Numbered from the stretch's first letter, positions 15,621 to 24,191 are shown. The stretch: DNA of 25,985 nucleotides from Prevotella sp. UBA6387 (GCA_002437565.1 DJQL01000047.1:1-25985); one strand, 5' to 3'. The notes: a model not told the origin generated them from the letters alone. Numbers and translations are program-made.

Positions 15621-16193
15621 TTACTTCTTCTCAGTCACGCGACCAACATAGCTGCCATCCTCGGTGTTGACAGTGATGAGGTCACCTTCGTTGATGAAGA
15701 GAGGCACGCGAATCTCGGCACCTGTCTCCAACGTGGCGGGCTTGGTGGCGTTGGTGGCGGTGTTGCCCTTCACGCCTGGCTCAGAGTGGGCCACCACGAG
15801 GTTTGTCTTTGGAGGCATCTCGGCAGAGAGGATTGCGCCATCGTCGGCAGAGAGCTGCACGTCTACGACATCGCCCTCCTTCATGAACTCACCGCCAGTG
15901 ATGAGGTCGCGGCTGATGGGGAACTGCTCGAAAGTCTCCTGGTTCATGAAGATGCAGCCTGTGGGATCCTCATAGAGATACTGGTAAGGACGATGCTCCA
16001 CGCGAACGTCGTCGAGCTTGAAACCTACCTGGAACGTGCGATCCAGTACACGACCGTCGGCAACATTCTTCAGCTTGGTGTTCATAACGGTATTGCCCTT
16101 GCCGGGCTTGCGATGCTCAAACCAGATGCACTTCCAAATGCCGCCATCCATGCGGATGCAAGTGCCTTTCTTGATTTCCTGTGAATTAATCAT
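15621..16193 (-). CDS. efp: elongation factor P
   Basis: 190-residue translation factor that relieves ribosomes stalled at proline runs. It has the three-part EF-P build: a KOW-like domain I (about 1-65), and two OB domains (about 70-130 and 131-190). The tip loop reads EHRKPGKGN with Lys32 at the place of E. coli Lys34, the residue that receives beta-lysine in that species. No epmA- or epmB-like gene lies in the window, so the modification state here is unknown. The C-terminus ITVNTEDGSYVGRVTEKK is typical. Transcribed away from rpmH, from a shared control region. Confidence 0.97.
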   Translation of the reverse strand: MINSQEIKKGTCIRMDGGIWKCIWFEHRKPGKGNTVMNTKLKNVADGRVLDRTFQVGFKLDDVRVEHRPYQYLYEDPTGCIFMNQETFEQFPISRDLITGGEFMKEGDVVDVQLSADDGAILSAEMPPKTNLVVAHSEPGVKGNTATNATKPATLETGAEIRVPLFINEGDLITVNTEDGSYVGRVTEKK

Positions 16194-16237
16194 GGTAATT
16201 GTATGTTTACTATATTATTATGCGTTGTAAGTGGGTG

Positions 16238-16245
16238 CAAAGTTA
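16238..16245 (-). promoter_or_regulatory. putative -7 element for efp
   Basis: The minus strand reads TAACTTTG, fitting TAnnTTTG, 44 bp before the efp ATG. The expected -33 position is only T-rich. Confidence 0.45.
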
Positions 16246-16285
16246 CTAAGAAATCAGAAAAAAACATCGAAAAATGATATAATTC

Positions 16286-16316
16286 TTTGTCAGTTCGATT
16301 TTTATGAGTAATTTTG
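16286..16316 (+). promoter_or_regulatory. Bacteroidetes-type promoter for rpmH
   Basis: TTTG (16286-16289), a 19-bp spacer and TAATTTTG (16309-16316) match the TTTG / TAnnTTTG pattern exactly. Transcription would begin near 16321, giving a leader of about 60 nt before the rpmH ATG. Confidence 0.7.
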
Positions 16317-16381
16317 CACCCCGAAAGGGTTTAGTTTGCCCTTGAAGCAACAACTGATAACAATTAAATTACGAATAAAAG

Positions 16382-16537
16382 ATGAAAAGAACATTTCAGC
16401 CTCACAATCGCCGCCGTGTGAACAAGCATGGCTTCCGTGAGCGTATGGCCACCAAGAATGGCCGTCGCGTTTTGGCTTCTCGTCGCGCTCGTGGCCGCAA
16501 GAAGCTCACTGTTTCTGATGAGAACCACGGAAAGTAA
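16382..16537 (+). CDS. rpmH: 50S ribosomal protein L34
   Basis: 51-residue, very basic ribosomal protein of the large subunit. It opens MKRTFQPHNRRRVNKHGFRE and continues with RMATKNGRRVLASRRARGRK, both hallmarks of L34, then a short C-terminal tail KLTVSDENHGK. The start lies behind a near-perfect promoter and the stop TAA is at 16535-16537. It is not beside dnaA or rnpA, the usual neighbours in many bacteria, but faces efp across a shared upstream region. A long hairpin follows 24 bp after the stop. Confidence 0.97.
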   Translation: MKRTFQPHNRRRVNKHGFRERMATKNGRRVLASRRARGRKKLTVSDENHGK

Positions 16538-16561
16538 GCTTTCTCACAACGTCAGCACGCA

Positions 16562-16601
16562 GCAAAAGGCAGGCAAGGGTACACCTTTGTCTGCCTTTTG
16601 C
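16562..16601 (+). terminator. hairpin after rpmH
   Basis: An 18-bp stem with two G-U pairs joins 16562-16579 to 16584-16601 around the loop TACA. The downstream bases ATTGAATAACG are not a U tract, so it may slow or protect the 3' end as much as terminate. A small AACGC/GCGTT hairpin follows at 16609-16622. Confidence 0.65.
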
Positions 16602-16665
16602 ATTGAATAACGCTTTCGCGTTTGCATTAGGCAATTCATAAGCGAGAGAAAAAAACGCATTTTCT

Positions 16666-16695
16666 TTTGCTTTCCAGCCTTTTTAATTACCTTTG
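16666..16695 (+). promoter_or_regulatory. Bacteroidetes-type promoter for the PASTA-rluD-ddl-murF unit
   Basis: TTTG (16666-16669), an 18-bp spacer and TACCTTTG (16688-16695) fit the TTTG / TAnnTTTG pattern. Transcription would start near 16702, about 45 nt before the ATG at 16747. Confidence 0.6.
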
Positions 16696-16746
16696 CACAT
16701 CATAGGCCAAACCGCGGCTTATTATATAATGTGAAAATAGCAACCG

Positions 16747-17463
16747 ATGTCGATTAAAGAGTTTATAGGCAAATTCAAGAGCAAGATGCTTTGGGGCAAC
16801 CTCATGGCAATGGCAATGGTCGTCGTGGCCCTTGCCGTCGGGTTCAAGTTTGCCGTAGACATTTACACCCACCACGGCGAAGCTGTCACCATCCCTAACC
16901 TTACCCACAAGACTTTCGACAACTCGCAGGAGGTGCTCTCACAGCTCGGACTAAGCATTGAGGTGAGCGACACTGGCTACATCAAGACGCTGCCTCCAGG
17001 GTGCATACTAGAGCAATATCCAGCACCAGGAGAGCGCGTGAAGCCCGGGCGCACGGTGTTTGTGACCATCAACGCCACTCACACGCCCACGATAGCCCTG
17101 CCAGACGTGATAGACAACTGCTCGCTGCGCGAGGCCATGGCCAAGCTCACGGCAATGGGATTCAAGCTCAGTCCGCCACAGTTCGTGCCGGGCGAGAAAG
17201 ACTGGGTGTATGGCATACTCGTCAACGGAAGGCACGTGGCTTATGGCGACCGCATACCCGTAGACGCAAGGCTCGTGATACAGGCTGGCAACGGAATGAG
17301 AAGCGAAAGCGACTCGGTGGATTACGTAGACCCAGAACTCAGCGAGCCAGACAACGGCGAGGGCGACGTGGATGAGTTTCAGGAGGTGAGCGCGCCCGAG
17401 GAAGAGGAGCACGCCAAGAAGAAAGAAGAACCAGAGAAAGATCCTTTCACGCCCGTGGAATAA
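16747..17463 (+). CDS. membrane-anchored PASTA-domain protein (no kinase domain)
   Basis: 238-residue single-pass protein: a short cytoplasmic N-terminus, one membrane helix at about residues 17-39, then periplasmic PASTA-type repeats at about 46-112 (AVTIPNLTHKTFDNSQ to VFVTIN) and 115-182 (TIALPDVIDNCSLREA to LVIQAGNG), and an acidic, low-complexity tail rich in Glu and Lys from about 185. PASTA domains bind peptidoglycan stems or beta-lactams in kinases and penicillin-binding proteins. Here neither a kinase nor a transpeptidase domain is attached. It heads a unit with rluD, ddl and murF, so a sensing or scaffold role in wall synthesis is a reasonable guess, not shown. Confidence 0.9.
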   Translation: MSIKEFIGKFKSKMLWGNLMAMAMVVVALAVGFKFAVDIYTHHGEAVTIPNLTHKTFDNSQEVLSQLGLSIEVSDTGYIKTLPPGCILEQYPAPGERVKPGRTVFVTINATHTPTIALPDVIDNCSLREAMAKLTAMGFKLSPPQFVPGEKDWVYGILVNGRHVAYGDRIPVDARLVIQAGNGMRSESDSVDYVDPELSEPDNGEGDVDEFQEVSAPEEEEHAKKKEEPEKDPFTPVE

Positions 17464-17482
17464 CATCAAGGACGAGAACACA

Positions 17483-18553
17483 ATGACCGACGATTTTATC
17501 ATAGACGACATAGAGGAACTGCAAGACGACACCACGCAAGAGGAGCCGGGACAGTTTGAGCACTGGCGAATGACAGTGGATGCCGGGCAGCAACCGGTGA
17601 GAATAGACAAGTTTCTCGCCGAGCACATGCAACACTCCTCGCGCAATCGCATACAGACGGCAGCCAGCGCGGGATGCATACAGGTGAATGGCAAGCCCGT
17701 GAAGAGCAACTACAAGGTGCGCCCCGAGGATGTCATTACGCTCATGCTCGACCACCCCAAGCACGACTCCACGATACAGGCTGAGGACATACCGCTCGAC
17801 ATAGTTTACGAGGACGACGACGTGCTCGTGGTGAACAAGCCCGCCGGAATGGTGGTTCACCCGGGAGCCGGCAACTTCGACGGCACGCTCATCAACGCCG
17901 TGGCATGGCACCTGCGCGACCTCAAAACATTCAACGCCAACGACCCAGCCGTGGGACTCGTGCACCGCATAGACAAGGACACGAGCGGACTGCTCGTGGT
18001 GGCGAAGACCGCCGACGCGAAGACATCGCTCGGCAAGCAGTTTTTCCACAAGACCACGCATCGCGCCTACAACGCCCTCGTGTGGGGAAACCTACAAGAA
18101 GACTCCGGACGGATAGAGGGCAACATAGCCCGTGACCCAAAGGACAGGTTGCGCATGAAGGTGTTCGCGCCCGACTCTGGCATAGGCAAGCCTGCCGTGA
18201 CACATTGGCGGGTGCTGGAACGCTTTGGCTACACCACACTCGTGGAATGCGTGCTGGAGACTGGACGAACACACCAGATACGCGCCCACATGAAAGAAAT
18301 AGGCCATCCGCTGTTTGGCGACGAGAGGTATGGAGGCATGGAGATTTTGTGGGGGCAACGCAGCTCCTCGTACAAGGCTTTCATACACAACTGTTTCGAG
18401 TTGTGCCCACGACAGGCACTGCACGCCAAGACTCTCGGGTTCAAGCATCCGCGCACGGGCGAGGAGATGGACTTCGATTCGCAGTGGCCCGACGATTTTG
18501 AGGCATTGATAGATAAATGGAGAAAGTATATTAACAGCAAATGGAAAATTTAA
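17483..18553 (+). CDS. rluD: RluD-family 23S rRNA pseudouridine synthase
   Basis: 356-residue RluA/RluD-family enzyme converting uridines in 23S rRNA to pseudouridine. An acidic N-terminal lead of ~30 residues is followed by an S4 RNA-binding domain (about 38-90: VRIDKFLAEHMQHSSRNRI, GKPVKSNYKV), then the catalytic domain with VVNKPAGMVVHPGAG near 117, the catalytic Asp in LVHRIDKDTSGLLVVAKT (Asp164) and TGRTHQIRAHM near 260. The S4 domain and motif spelling favour RluD over RluA. It starts 19 bp after the PASTA gene, and its last 13 bp overlap the start of ddl. Confidence 0.93.
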   Translation: MTDDFIIDDIEELQDDTTQEEPGQFEHWRMTVDAGQQPVRIDKFLAEHMQHSSRNRIQTAASAGCIQVNGKPVKSNYKVRPEDVITLMLDHPKHDSTIQAEDIPLDIVYEDDDVLVVNKPAGMVVHPGAGNFDGTLINAVAWHLRDLKTFNANDPAVGLVHRIDKDTSGLLVVAKTADAKTSLGKQFFHKTTHRAYNALVWGNLQEDSGRIEGNIARDPKDRLRMKVFAPDSGIGKPAVTHWRVLERFGYTTLVECVLETGRTHQIRAHMKEIGHPLFGDERYGGMEILWGQRSSSYKAFIHNCFELCPRQALHAKTLGFKHPRTGEEMDFDSQWPDDFEALIDKWRKYINSKWKI

Positions 18554-19542
18554 AAAGAAACATTGCCATCGTCTGTGGTGGCGATTCATCAGAGCACGAC
18601 GTTTCGCTGCGCTCGGCACAAGGACTTTACTCCTTTTTCGACAAGGAGCGTTATAATATCTACTTGGTTGACATCAAGGGTACCAATTGGCACGTCAGCT
18701 TCGACAATGGCAACGTGGCCCCCATTGACAAGAGCGACTTCTCCTTCATAGGCGAAGACGGCAAGGCCGTGGTGTTCGACTACGCTTATATCACCATACA
18801 CGGTCAGCCAGGCGAAAACGGCATGATGCAAGGCTATTTTGACCTGATACACCTGCCCTACTCCACCTCTGGAGTGCTGGTAGAGGCTATGACATTCGAC
18901 AAGTTCGTGCTCAACAACTACTTGCGCGGCTTTGGCGTGAACGTGGCCGACAGCATTCTCCTGCGTCGCGACGACGACTACGACCCGGCGGCCATCGAGA
19001 AGCGATTGGGCATGCCTTGCTTCGTGAAGCCGGCGGCCGACGGCTCCAGCTTCGGCGTGAGCAAGGTGAAAAACGCCGACCAGCTCGCCCCTGCCCTGCG
19101 CGTGGCTTTCATGGAGAGCAACGAGGCAATGGTGGAGAGCTACCTCAAAGGTACCGAGATCTCACAAGGAGTGTACAAGACGAAGGAGAAGAGCGTTGTT
19201 CTTCCTGCCACGGAAGTGGTGACGGAGGATGAGTTCTTCGACTACGATGCCAAATATAACGGCAAGGTTAAGGAAATAACCCCCGCACGCCTCTCGCCCG
19301 AAACGGCAAAGGCCGTGGCAGCGGAGACAAGCCGCATATACGACATCCTGCACGCCAATGGCATCATCCGCATCGACTATATCATCACCAAGGACGAGAA
19401 CGGCAAAGACAAGGTGAACATGCTTGAGATAAACACCACGCCAGGCATGACCGCCACGAGCTTCATACCACAGCAAGTGCGCGCGGCTGGTCTCGACATC
19501 AAGGATGTGCTCACCGAAATCGTGGAGAACCAATTCGCGTAA
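18541..19542 (+). CDS. ddl: D-alanine--D-alanine ligase
   Basis: 333-residue ATP-grasp enzyme joining two D-Ala to make the D-Ala-D-Ala end of the peptidoglycan stem. Visible marks: N-terminal IVCGGDSSEHDVSLRSA, ITIHGQPGENGMMQGYFD near residue 83, KPAADGSSFGVSKV from residue 163, ESYLKGTEISQGVY near 200, and the metal-site stretch LEINTTPGMTATSF near the C-terminus. The ATG lies inside the last codons of rluD, so the two are likely coupled. Its product feeds directly into MurF, encoded next. Confidence 0.97.
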   Translation: MENLKRNIAIVCGGDSSEHDVSLRSAQGLYSFFDKERYNIYLVDIKGTNWHVSFDNGNVAPIDKSDFSFIGEDGKAVVFDYAYITIHGQPGENGMMQGYFDLIHLPYSTSGVLVEAMTFDKFVLNNYLRGFGVNVADSILLRRDDDYDPAAIEKRLGMPCFVKPAADGSSFGVSKVKNADQLAPALRVAFMESNEAMVESYLKGTEISQGVYKTKEKSVVLPATEVVTEDEFFDYDAKYNGKVKEITPARLSPETAKAVAAETSRIYDILHANGIIRIDYIITKDENGKDKVNMLEINTTPGMTATSFIPQQVRAAGLDIKDVLTEIVENQFA

Positions 19543-19574
19543 ACAGGGAACATTCCCAATAATCAGATAAAGCT

Positions 19575-20906
19575 ATGGATATTCGGCAATTATACGCCAT
19601 ATACAAAAAGTGCCCAATGGCCACGACCGACAGTCGGCAGTGTCCAGCGGGCAGCATTTTCATCGCGCTGAAAGGCGCGTCGTTCGACGGAAACAAGTTC
19701 GCGGCAGCGGCCTTGGAAAAAGGATGCGCCTATGCCGTCATTGACGAGAAAGAATATTGCGTAGAGGGCGATGACCGATACATCCTCGTGGATGATTGCC
19801 TCACCACCTTCAAGGAGTTGGCGCGAGAGCACCGTAGGCAGTTCAACATTCCCGTCGTGGGAATCACGGGAACCAACGGCAAGACCACGACAAAGGAGCT
19901 CGTGTCGGCAGTTCTCGCGGAGAAATACGACGTGATGCACACCGAAGGCAACTTCAACAACGACGTGGGCGTGCCAAAGACGCTGCTGCGCCTCAACAAG
20001 GAGCACGAGATTGCCGTCGTGGAAATGGGAGCTTCACATCCTGGTGACATCAAGAAGCTCGTTGAGTATGTGGAACCTACCTGCGGATTGATTACGAATG
20101 TCGGCAGGGCACATCTTCAGGGATTCGGTTCTTTCGAGGGCGTGAAGAAGACCAAGGGCGAGCTCTACGACTTTTTGAAAGCCAACAATGGACTGGTTTT
20201 CTTGAACACGGCAAACGACAATCTCGTGGAGATGGCGCGCGAGCGTGAGCTCGACCGCATAGTCAGTTATGGCAACGACGACAGGGCTGAGGTTCAAGGC
20301 AAGGTGACGGCAGCCGACCCATTCATCACAATCGAATGGCGATGCGGTGGCGACGGCGAGTCTATCCCCGTTGCCTTGAATGAATGGCATGAGGTAAAGA
20401 CAAAGCTCATTGGCTCCTACAACCTCGACAACGTGCTCGCGGCCATCACCGTGGGCCTACATTTTGGCGTGACCGCCGATCAGGTTTGCCATGCCATAGA
20501 GAGCTATGAGCCAACCAACAACCGCTCAGAACTCGTGAAGACCAGCAACAACACGCTTATCGTGGACGCTTACAACGCCAACCCAACGAGCATGGCCGCC
20601 GCTCTCGACAGCTTCGGGCAGATATCGACGCCATTGCCCAAAATGGCCATACTCGGCGACATGAAGGAGCTCGGCGACGTGAGTGAGGATGAACACCAAA
20701 AAGTGGTCGACACACTGAAAGCCAAAGGCTTAAACGACGTATGGCTCGTTGGCGAGGAGTTTGGCAAGACGCGATGCAGCTTCCGCAAATATAATAATGT
20801 AGAGGAAGTCAAGAAAGCCATTGCCTGCGACAAGCCTTCCGGCAAATGCATTCTCATAAAGGGCAGCAACGGCACCAAACTATTTGAGCTACCCGAGTTG
20901 CTATAA
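19575..20906 (+). CDS. murF: UDP-N-acetylmuramoyl-tripeptide--D-alanyl-D-alanine ligase
   Basis: 443-residue Mur ligase adding D-Ala-D-Ala to UDP-MurNAc-tripeptide, the last cytoplasmic step of the peptidoglycan precursor. Visible marks: the ATP loop GITGTNGKTTTKELV near residue 99, EGNFNNDVGVPKTLL, VEMGASHPGDI, the middle-domain stretch ANNGLVFLNTANDN, NRSELVKTSNN and DAYNANPTSMAAALDSF, and a C-terminal ligand-binding domain. Length is normal. It starts 32 bp after ddl, so enzyme and substrate supplier are made together. Confidence 0.97.
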   Translation: MDIRQLYAIYKKCPMATTDSRQCPAGSIFIALKGASFDGNKFAAAALEKGCAYAVIDEKEYCVEGDDRYILVDDCLTTFKELAREHRRQFNIPVVGITGTNGKTTTKELVSAVLAEKYDVMHTEGNFNNDVGVPKTLLRLNKEHEIAVVEMGASHPGDIKKLVEYVEPTCGLITNVGRAHLQGFGSFEGVKKTKGELYDFLKANNGLVFLNTANDNLVEMARERELDRIVSYGNDDRAEVQGKVTAADPFITIEWRCGGDGESIPVALNEWHEVKTKLIGSYNLDNVLAAITVGLHFGVTADQVCHAIESYEPTNNRSELVKTSNNTLIVDAYNANPTSMAAALDSFGQISTPLPKMAILGDMKELGDVSEDEHQKVVDTLKAKGLNDVWLVGEEFGKTRCSFRKYNNVEEVKKAIACDKPSGKCILIKGSNGTKLFELPELL

Positions 20907-20920
20907 TCTTGAAAACAAAC

Positions 20921-22219
20921 ATGATACTGCAAAAGCTCCTTGGCTTCAATGCCAAGACCATGCGCAAACGTACGGAAGTGGTGGCTGGTGCCACCACTTT
21001 TCTCACTATGTGCTACATTCTCGCCGTGAACCCAACAATTCTCAGTACCACGGGAATGGATCGTGGCGCACTGTTCACTGCCACGGCAGTAGCCTCGGCC
21101 ATAGCCACGCTGCTGCTTGCTTTCATGGCCAAGCTCCCGTTCGCCCAGGCTCCAAGCATGGGACTCAACGCGTTCTTCGCCTACACGCTCTGCCAGGCGA
21201 TGGACTACACTTGGCAACAGTCGCTCGCCATAATGCTCATGGAAGGCATAGTCTTTCTGCTTATCACGTTCATCAACGTGCGCGAGGCCATACTCAACGC
21301 CATACCTGAGAATTTGAGATACGCCATATCCGTTGGCATCGGCATGTTCATAGCCTTTATAGGATTGAAAAACGCGGACATCATAGTTTCCTCACCTGCC
21401 ACGTTCGTGACGCTTGGCAAATTCACGCCAGGGGCGATATTGGGTGTCATTGCCATTTTACTGAGCGGCATTCTCATGGCAAGGAGGGTGAAAGGCGCGC
21501 TGTTTGTCAGTATCATCGCCACTACGATAATAGGAATACCTCTTGGCGTGACACAGATTCCAAGCCATTGGACTCCAGTATCCATGCCGCAAAGCCTGTC
21601 ACCGATATTCTGCCAGTTCGACTTCACTGGCATCATCAATTTCCGCACGCTGATGGTGGTCATCTCCCTGCTTTTGGTAAACATCTTCGACACCGTGGGC
21701 ACGCTCGTGGGCCTCGCCTACAAGACGAACATCGTGCGACCCGACGGAACGATTCCTAAAATCAAGGAGGCCATGATGAGCGACGCCATAGGCACAACCT
21801 GTGGCGCGTTTCTCGGTTCCAGCACGCTGACCACATACGTGGAGAGTGCCTCAGGCATTGCCGAGGGAGGGCGCAGTGGCTTGACATCGTTCATCACTGG
21901 CACCCTATTCATCTTCGCCCTCTTCCTCTCTCCATTGTTCCTGCTCATTCCGAGCGCGGCGACCAGCGGTGCCTTGGTGCTGGTAGGCGTGCTGATGCTC
22001 GACTCGGTGAAGCGTCTCAACCTATCTGACGTGAGCGAGGCGTTCCCCGCATTCATCACGATGATAACAATGGTGCTCTGCTATTCCATCGCCGATGGAA
22101 TCTGCCTTGGCATACTGAGCTATGTCATCTTGAAGATATGCACGGGCAAATGGAAACAGGTCAACATGACGTTGGTCATCCTCAGCCTCATCTTCATTGC
22201 CAACTTCATATTCTGCTAA
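20921..22219 (+). CDS. NCS2-family purine permease (AzgA/PbuG-like)
   Basis: 432-residue inner-membrane transporter of the nucleobase:cation symporter-2 group, AzgA/GhxP branch, importing adenine, guanine or hypoxanthine with protons. Visible marks: VAGATTFLTMCYILAVNPTIL near residue 19, FAQAPSMGLNAFFAYTLC, a FDTVGTLVGLA stretch near 250, STLTTYVESASGIAEGGRSG near 290, and about twelve hydrophobic segments. The ATG at 20921 is chosen; a TTG 12 bp earlier would add only four polar residues. It starts 14 bp after murF, so it may be the last gene of that unit, though its role is unrelated. The exact base transported cannot be told. Confidence 0.9.
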   Translation: MILQKLLGFNAKTMRKRTEVVAGATTFLTMCYILAVNPTILSTTGMDRGALFTATAVASAIATLLLAFMAKLPFAQAPSMGLNAFFAYTLCQAMDYTWQQSLAIMLMEGIVFLLITFINVREAILNAIPENLRYAISVGIGMFIAFIGLKNADIIVSSPATFVTLGKFTPGAILGVIAILLSGILMARRVKGALFVSIIATTIIGIPLGVTQIPSHWTPVSMPQSLSPIFCQFDFTGIINFRTLMVVISLLLVNIFDTVGTLVGLAYKTNIVRPDGTIPKIKEAMMSDAIGTTCGAFLGSSTLTTYVESASGIAEGGRSGLTSFITGTLFIFALFLSPLFLLIPSAATSGALVLVGVLMLDSVKRLNLSDVSEAFPAFITMITMVLCYSIADGICLGILSYVILKICTGKWKQVNMTLVILSLIFIANFIFC

Positions 22220-22229
22220 CCAAAAACGC

Positions 22230-23252
22230 CTACCGGCTTTTAAGGTCCATTTCCACGAAAACACCTTTGTGGTCGGTAGGCCAAGTGCCTGCAGGCTTGA
22301 TAATCGGCTCCACAGGCAGGTCTGCAACTGGCTTGCTACGGCAAACGCAACTGTCAGGACCAAAGACCTTTGCCGACACAGCCTTCAAGCCCTTACCTTT
22401 ATAAAAAACAAAGTCTATTCGGTCGCGCTCGTCGGCCTTGGGCGCCCACGTAATTTTCTCGCTTGGCACGGCGGCGTTATAAGAAGGATAAGTGAACCCA
22501 GGGAAACGCAACACGTCTGGATGCAGTTCCCGATAAGCGTCCTTGAAGCCAGAATCCGTAAGCAGTTTGGTGACCGTCCAAGGCACAACGAAACCATGAT
22601 GATCATAAAGTTGCGCCGTGCTCGCGGTCCAGTCTTGCCATGACGGTTCATTGAAGTCGCCACCGATAATCACTACGTCGCCCGCCGCAATGTCGTGACG
22701 CGCCTCATTGAGAAACACCTTAATGGCATCGTCGCGCCACGAACGGTCGTTGAGCTCAAGCAATTCCTTCACTGTCGCCGGAGGAGTCACTTCTTTCCAT
22801 GTGCTTCCATCGTAGCCGCGCACATTGTAATAGGCATCGTTAAGGTAATCGAGGTGTGCGGTATAAACATTTACCTTCCTGCCATCAACCGTGGCTGTCA
22901 ACTTATGGATTGTCCCATGGTCACAGTTATGTGGAAAGACCACCAGCGAATCCTCTATCGGGTAGCGGCTCAGCAATCCCGTGTCATAACTCTTGAATGA
23001 ATAATATTGTACACATTTTTGCCGTAACGACTCGCATAGCCGCTCCGTGAAGTTGGTGTCATGGTAGTTTCTCACCTCGCTAAGCGTCACGAAGTCGGGT
23101 CGCAATCGTGCAATCTCAGCAACGATTGCCTCATACCCACCTTTCACCATCGTTCCTTCCTGCCACACGTTCCATTGCAGCACGGTAATCTTCCTTGCAG
23201 CAACTGGCAAAAGCAGGAGCGCGAGCAAGAAGATAAGCAATAGTTTTTTCAT
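22230..23252 (-). CDS. secreted endonuclease/exonuclease/phosphatase-family hydrolase
   Basis: 340-residue protein of the EEP (DNase I-like) fold with an N-terminal signal peptide at about residues 1-19 (a long Leu run ending PVAARK), so it works outside the cytoplasm. The metal and catalytic residues are present: LQWNVW (Asn28), LSEVRN (Glu59), VYTAHLDYL (His133), IIGGDFNEPS (Asp199, Asn201), and WPTDHKGVFVEM (Asp327, His328). The fold covers nucleases, sphingomyelinases and phosphatases, and the substrate is not clear from sequence. It lies 42 bp after a GT14-like gene and is probably transcribed with it. Its end faces the permease gene with a gap of only 10 bp. Confidence 0.87.
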   Translation of the reverse strand: MKKLLLIFLLALLLLPVAARKITVLQWNVWQEGTMVKGGYEAIVAEIARLRPDFVTLSEVRNYHDTNFTERLCESLRQKCVQYYSFKSYDTGLLSRYPIEDSLVVFPHNCDHGTIHKLTATVDGRKVNVYTAHLDYLNDAYYNVRGYDGSTWKEVTPPATVKELLELNDRSWRDDAIKVFLNEARHDIAAGDVVIIGGDFNEPSWQDWTASTAQLYDHHGFVVPWTVTKLLTDSGFKDAYRELHPDVLRFPGFTYPSYNAAVPSEKITWAPKADERDRIDFVFYKGKGLKAVSAKVFGPDSCVCRSKPVADLPVEPIIKPAGTWPTDHKGVFVEMDLKSR

Positions 23253-23294
23253 GATTGAGACAATTTTGTTTGGGTATAGTAAGAACTACATTTA

Positions 23295-24191
23295 TCACCC
23301 CTTTCTCTTTGCGTCAATCATGCTCTTCAGACCGTCGCTGTAGTCGGAGACAACTTGCCGGAAGAACATCTTGTCGCTGTCGCATACCGCCTGGAAATCA
23401 TCCTCTGTGAGAATCTTCGAAGCACGGCGGCCATTGAAATACGTAAGAGGCATTAAAAATGACTCGTCATAGTCCTTTCCCCTAACCAGCATGCACTTCG
23501 ACGCGAAAGAGGAATTCAACGCCACAGTAGGCACAAATGTCTCCACAGGACGGTAACTCGTACTGAAATATTTCCTCAAATGACTGTTCTCGTCCCACTC
23601 TCTTAATATCAGGCTGCCCAGCTCACGGCTGACTGCCCACGACGTGCCTCCTTTGTATAAGGTATAAGTCTTCAACGGGCAATGTATGCGAAGAGTCTTA
23701 TGAATATGGCTACCCGAAAGCACGAGCCGCGCGAGTTTGCGAGCCTTGCCCTTGAACGAGCCGCTTGCCCACGCATGGTCATTGAACAGCTGAAAGTCGG
23801 TATACTTGTATGCCACCCTGCCCATGCCTGGCATGGCAACGCCCGCCAGCAATTGCCGACCGTCCAAACCGGCGAAACACTCCTTTATGCGATTGTTGCT
23901 CCAAAGAGGATAGTCGAGGCCGTCTATCGCCACGAGATAATCAGCCTCGCCCGAGAGGGCTTCGCGAATCAGCAGCATCTGAGCACTCACTTCGTTTAGC
24001 CCGCCAGCAAACATCCGAACCCTACGCGTGAGGAAATGAACATTGTCGCCATTCAGCAGCCTCGTGAAATGACGCAAGTCACGACTGCTATCCACGTGTA
24101 TGTAATACTCAGCGTCAACAGGAAGGCTGCTTACGAGATCGCGCAAATGACACGCGTCTTTCTGCACGTTAATCAAAAAAGCGAGTTTCAT
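23295..24191 (-). CDS. GT14-like (core-2/I-branching) beta-1,6-GlcNAc transferase family protein
   Basis: 298-residue glycosyltransferase resembling the GT14 'Branch' family, known in animals for beta-1,6-N-acetylglucosamine branching and in bacteria from surface-glycan loci. Visible marks: N-terminal KLAFLINVQKDACHLRDLV, YYIHVDSSRD near residue 29, GGLNEVSAQMLLIREAL near 63, DYLVAIDGLDYPLWSNNRI near 84, and YKGGTSWAVSRELGSL in the second half. No signal peptide or membrane helix is seen, so it acts in the cytoplasm. The ATG at 24191 is used; the frame stays open for 69 bp upstream, over a promoter-like element. Sugar and acceptor are unknown. Confidence 0.82.
   Translation of the reverse strand: MKLAFLINVQKDACHLRDLVSSLPVDAEYYIHVDSSRDLRHFTRLLNGDNVHFLTRRVRMFAGGLNEVSAQMLLIREALSGEADYLVAIDGLDYPLWSNNRIKECFAGLDGRQLLAGVAMPGMGRVAYKYTDFQLFNDHAWASGSFKGKARKLARLVLSGSHIHKTLRIHCPLKTYTLYKGGTSWAVSRELGSLILREWDENSHLRKYFSTSYRPVETFVPTVALNSSFASKCMLVRGKDYDESFLMPLTYFNGRRASKILTEDDFQAVCDSDKMFFRQVVSDYSDGLKSMIDAKRKG

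Noticed and set aside
20909..20920. TTG start for the purine permease
   Set aside because: It would add only four residues and is a weaker start than the ATG at 20921.
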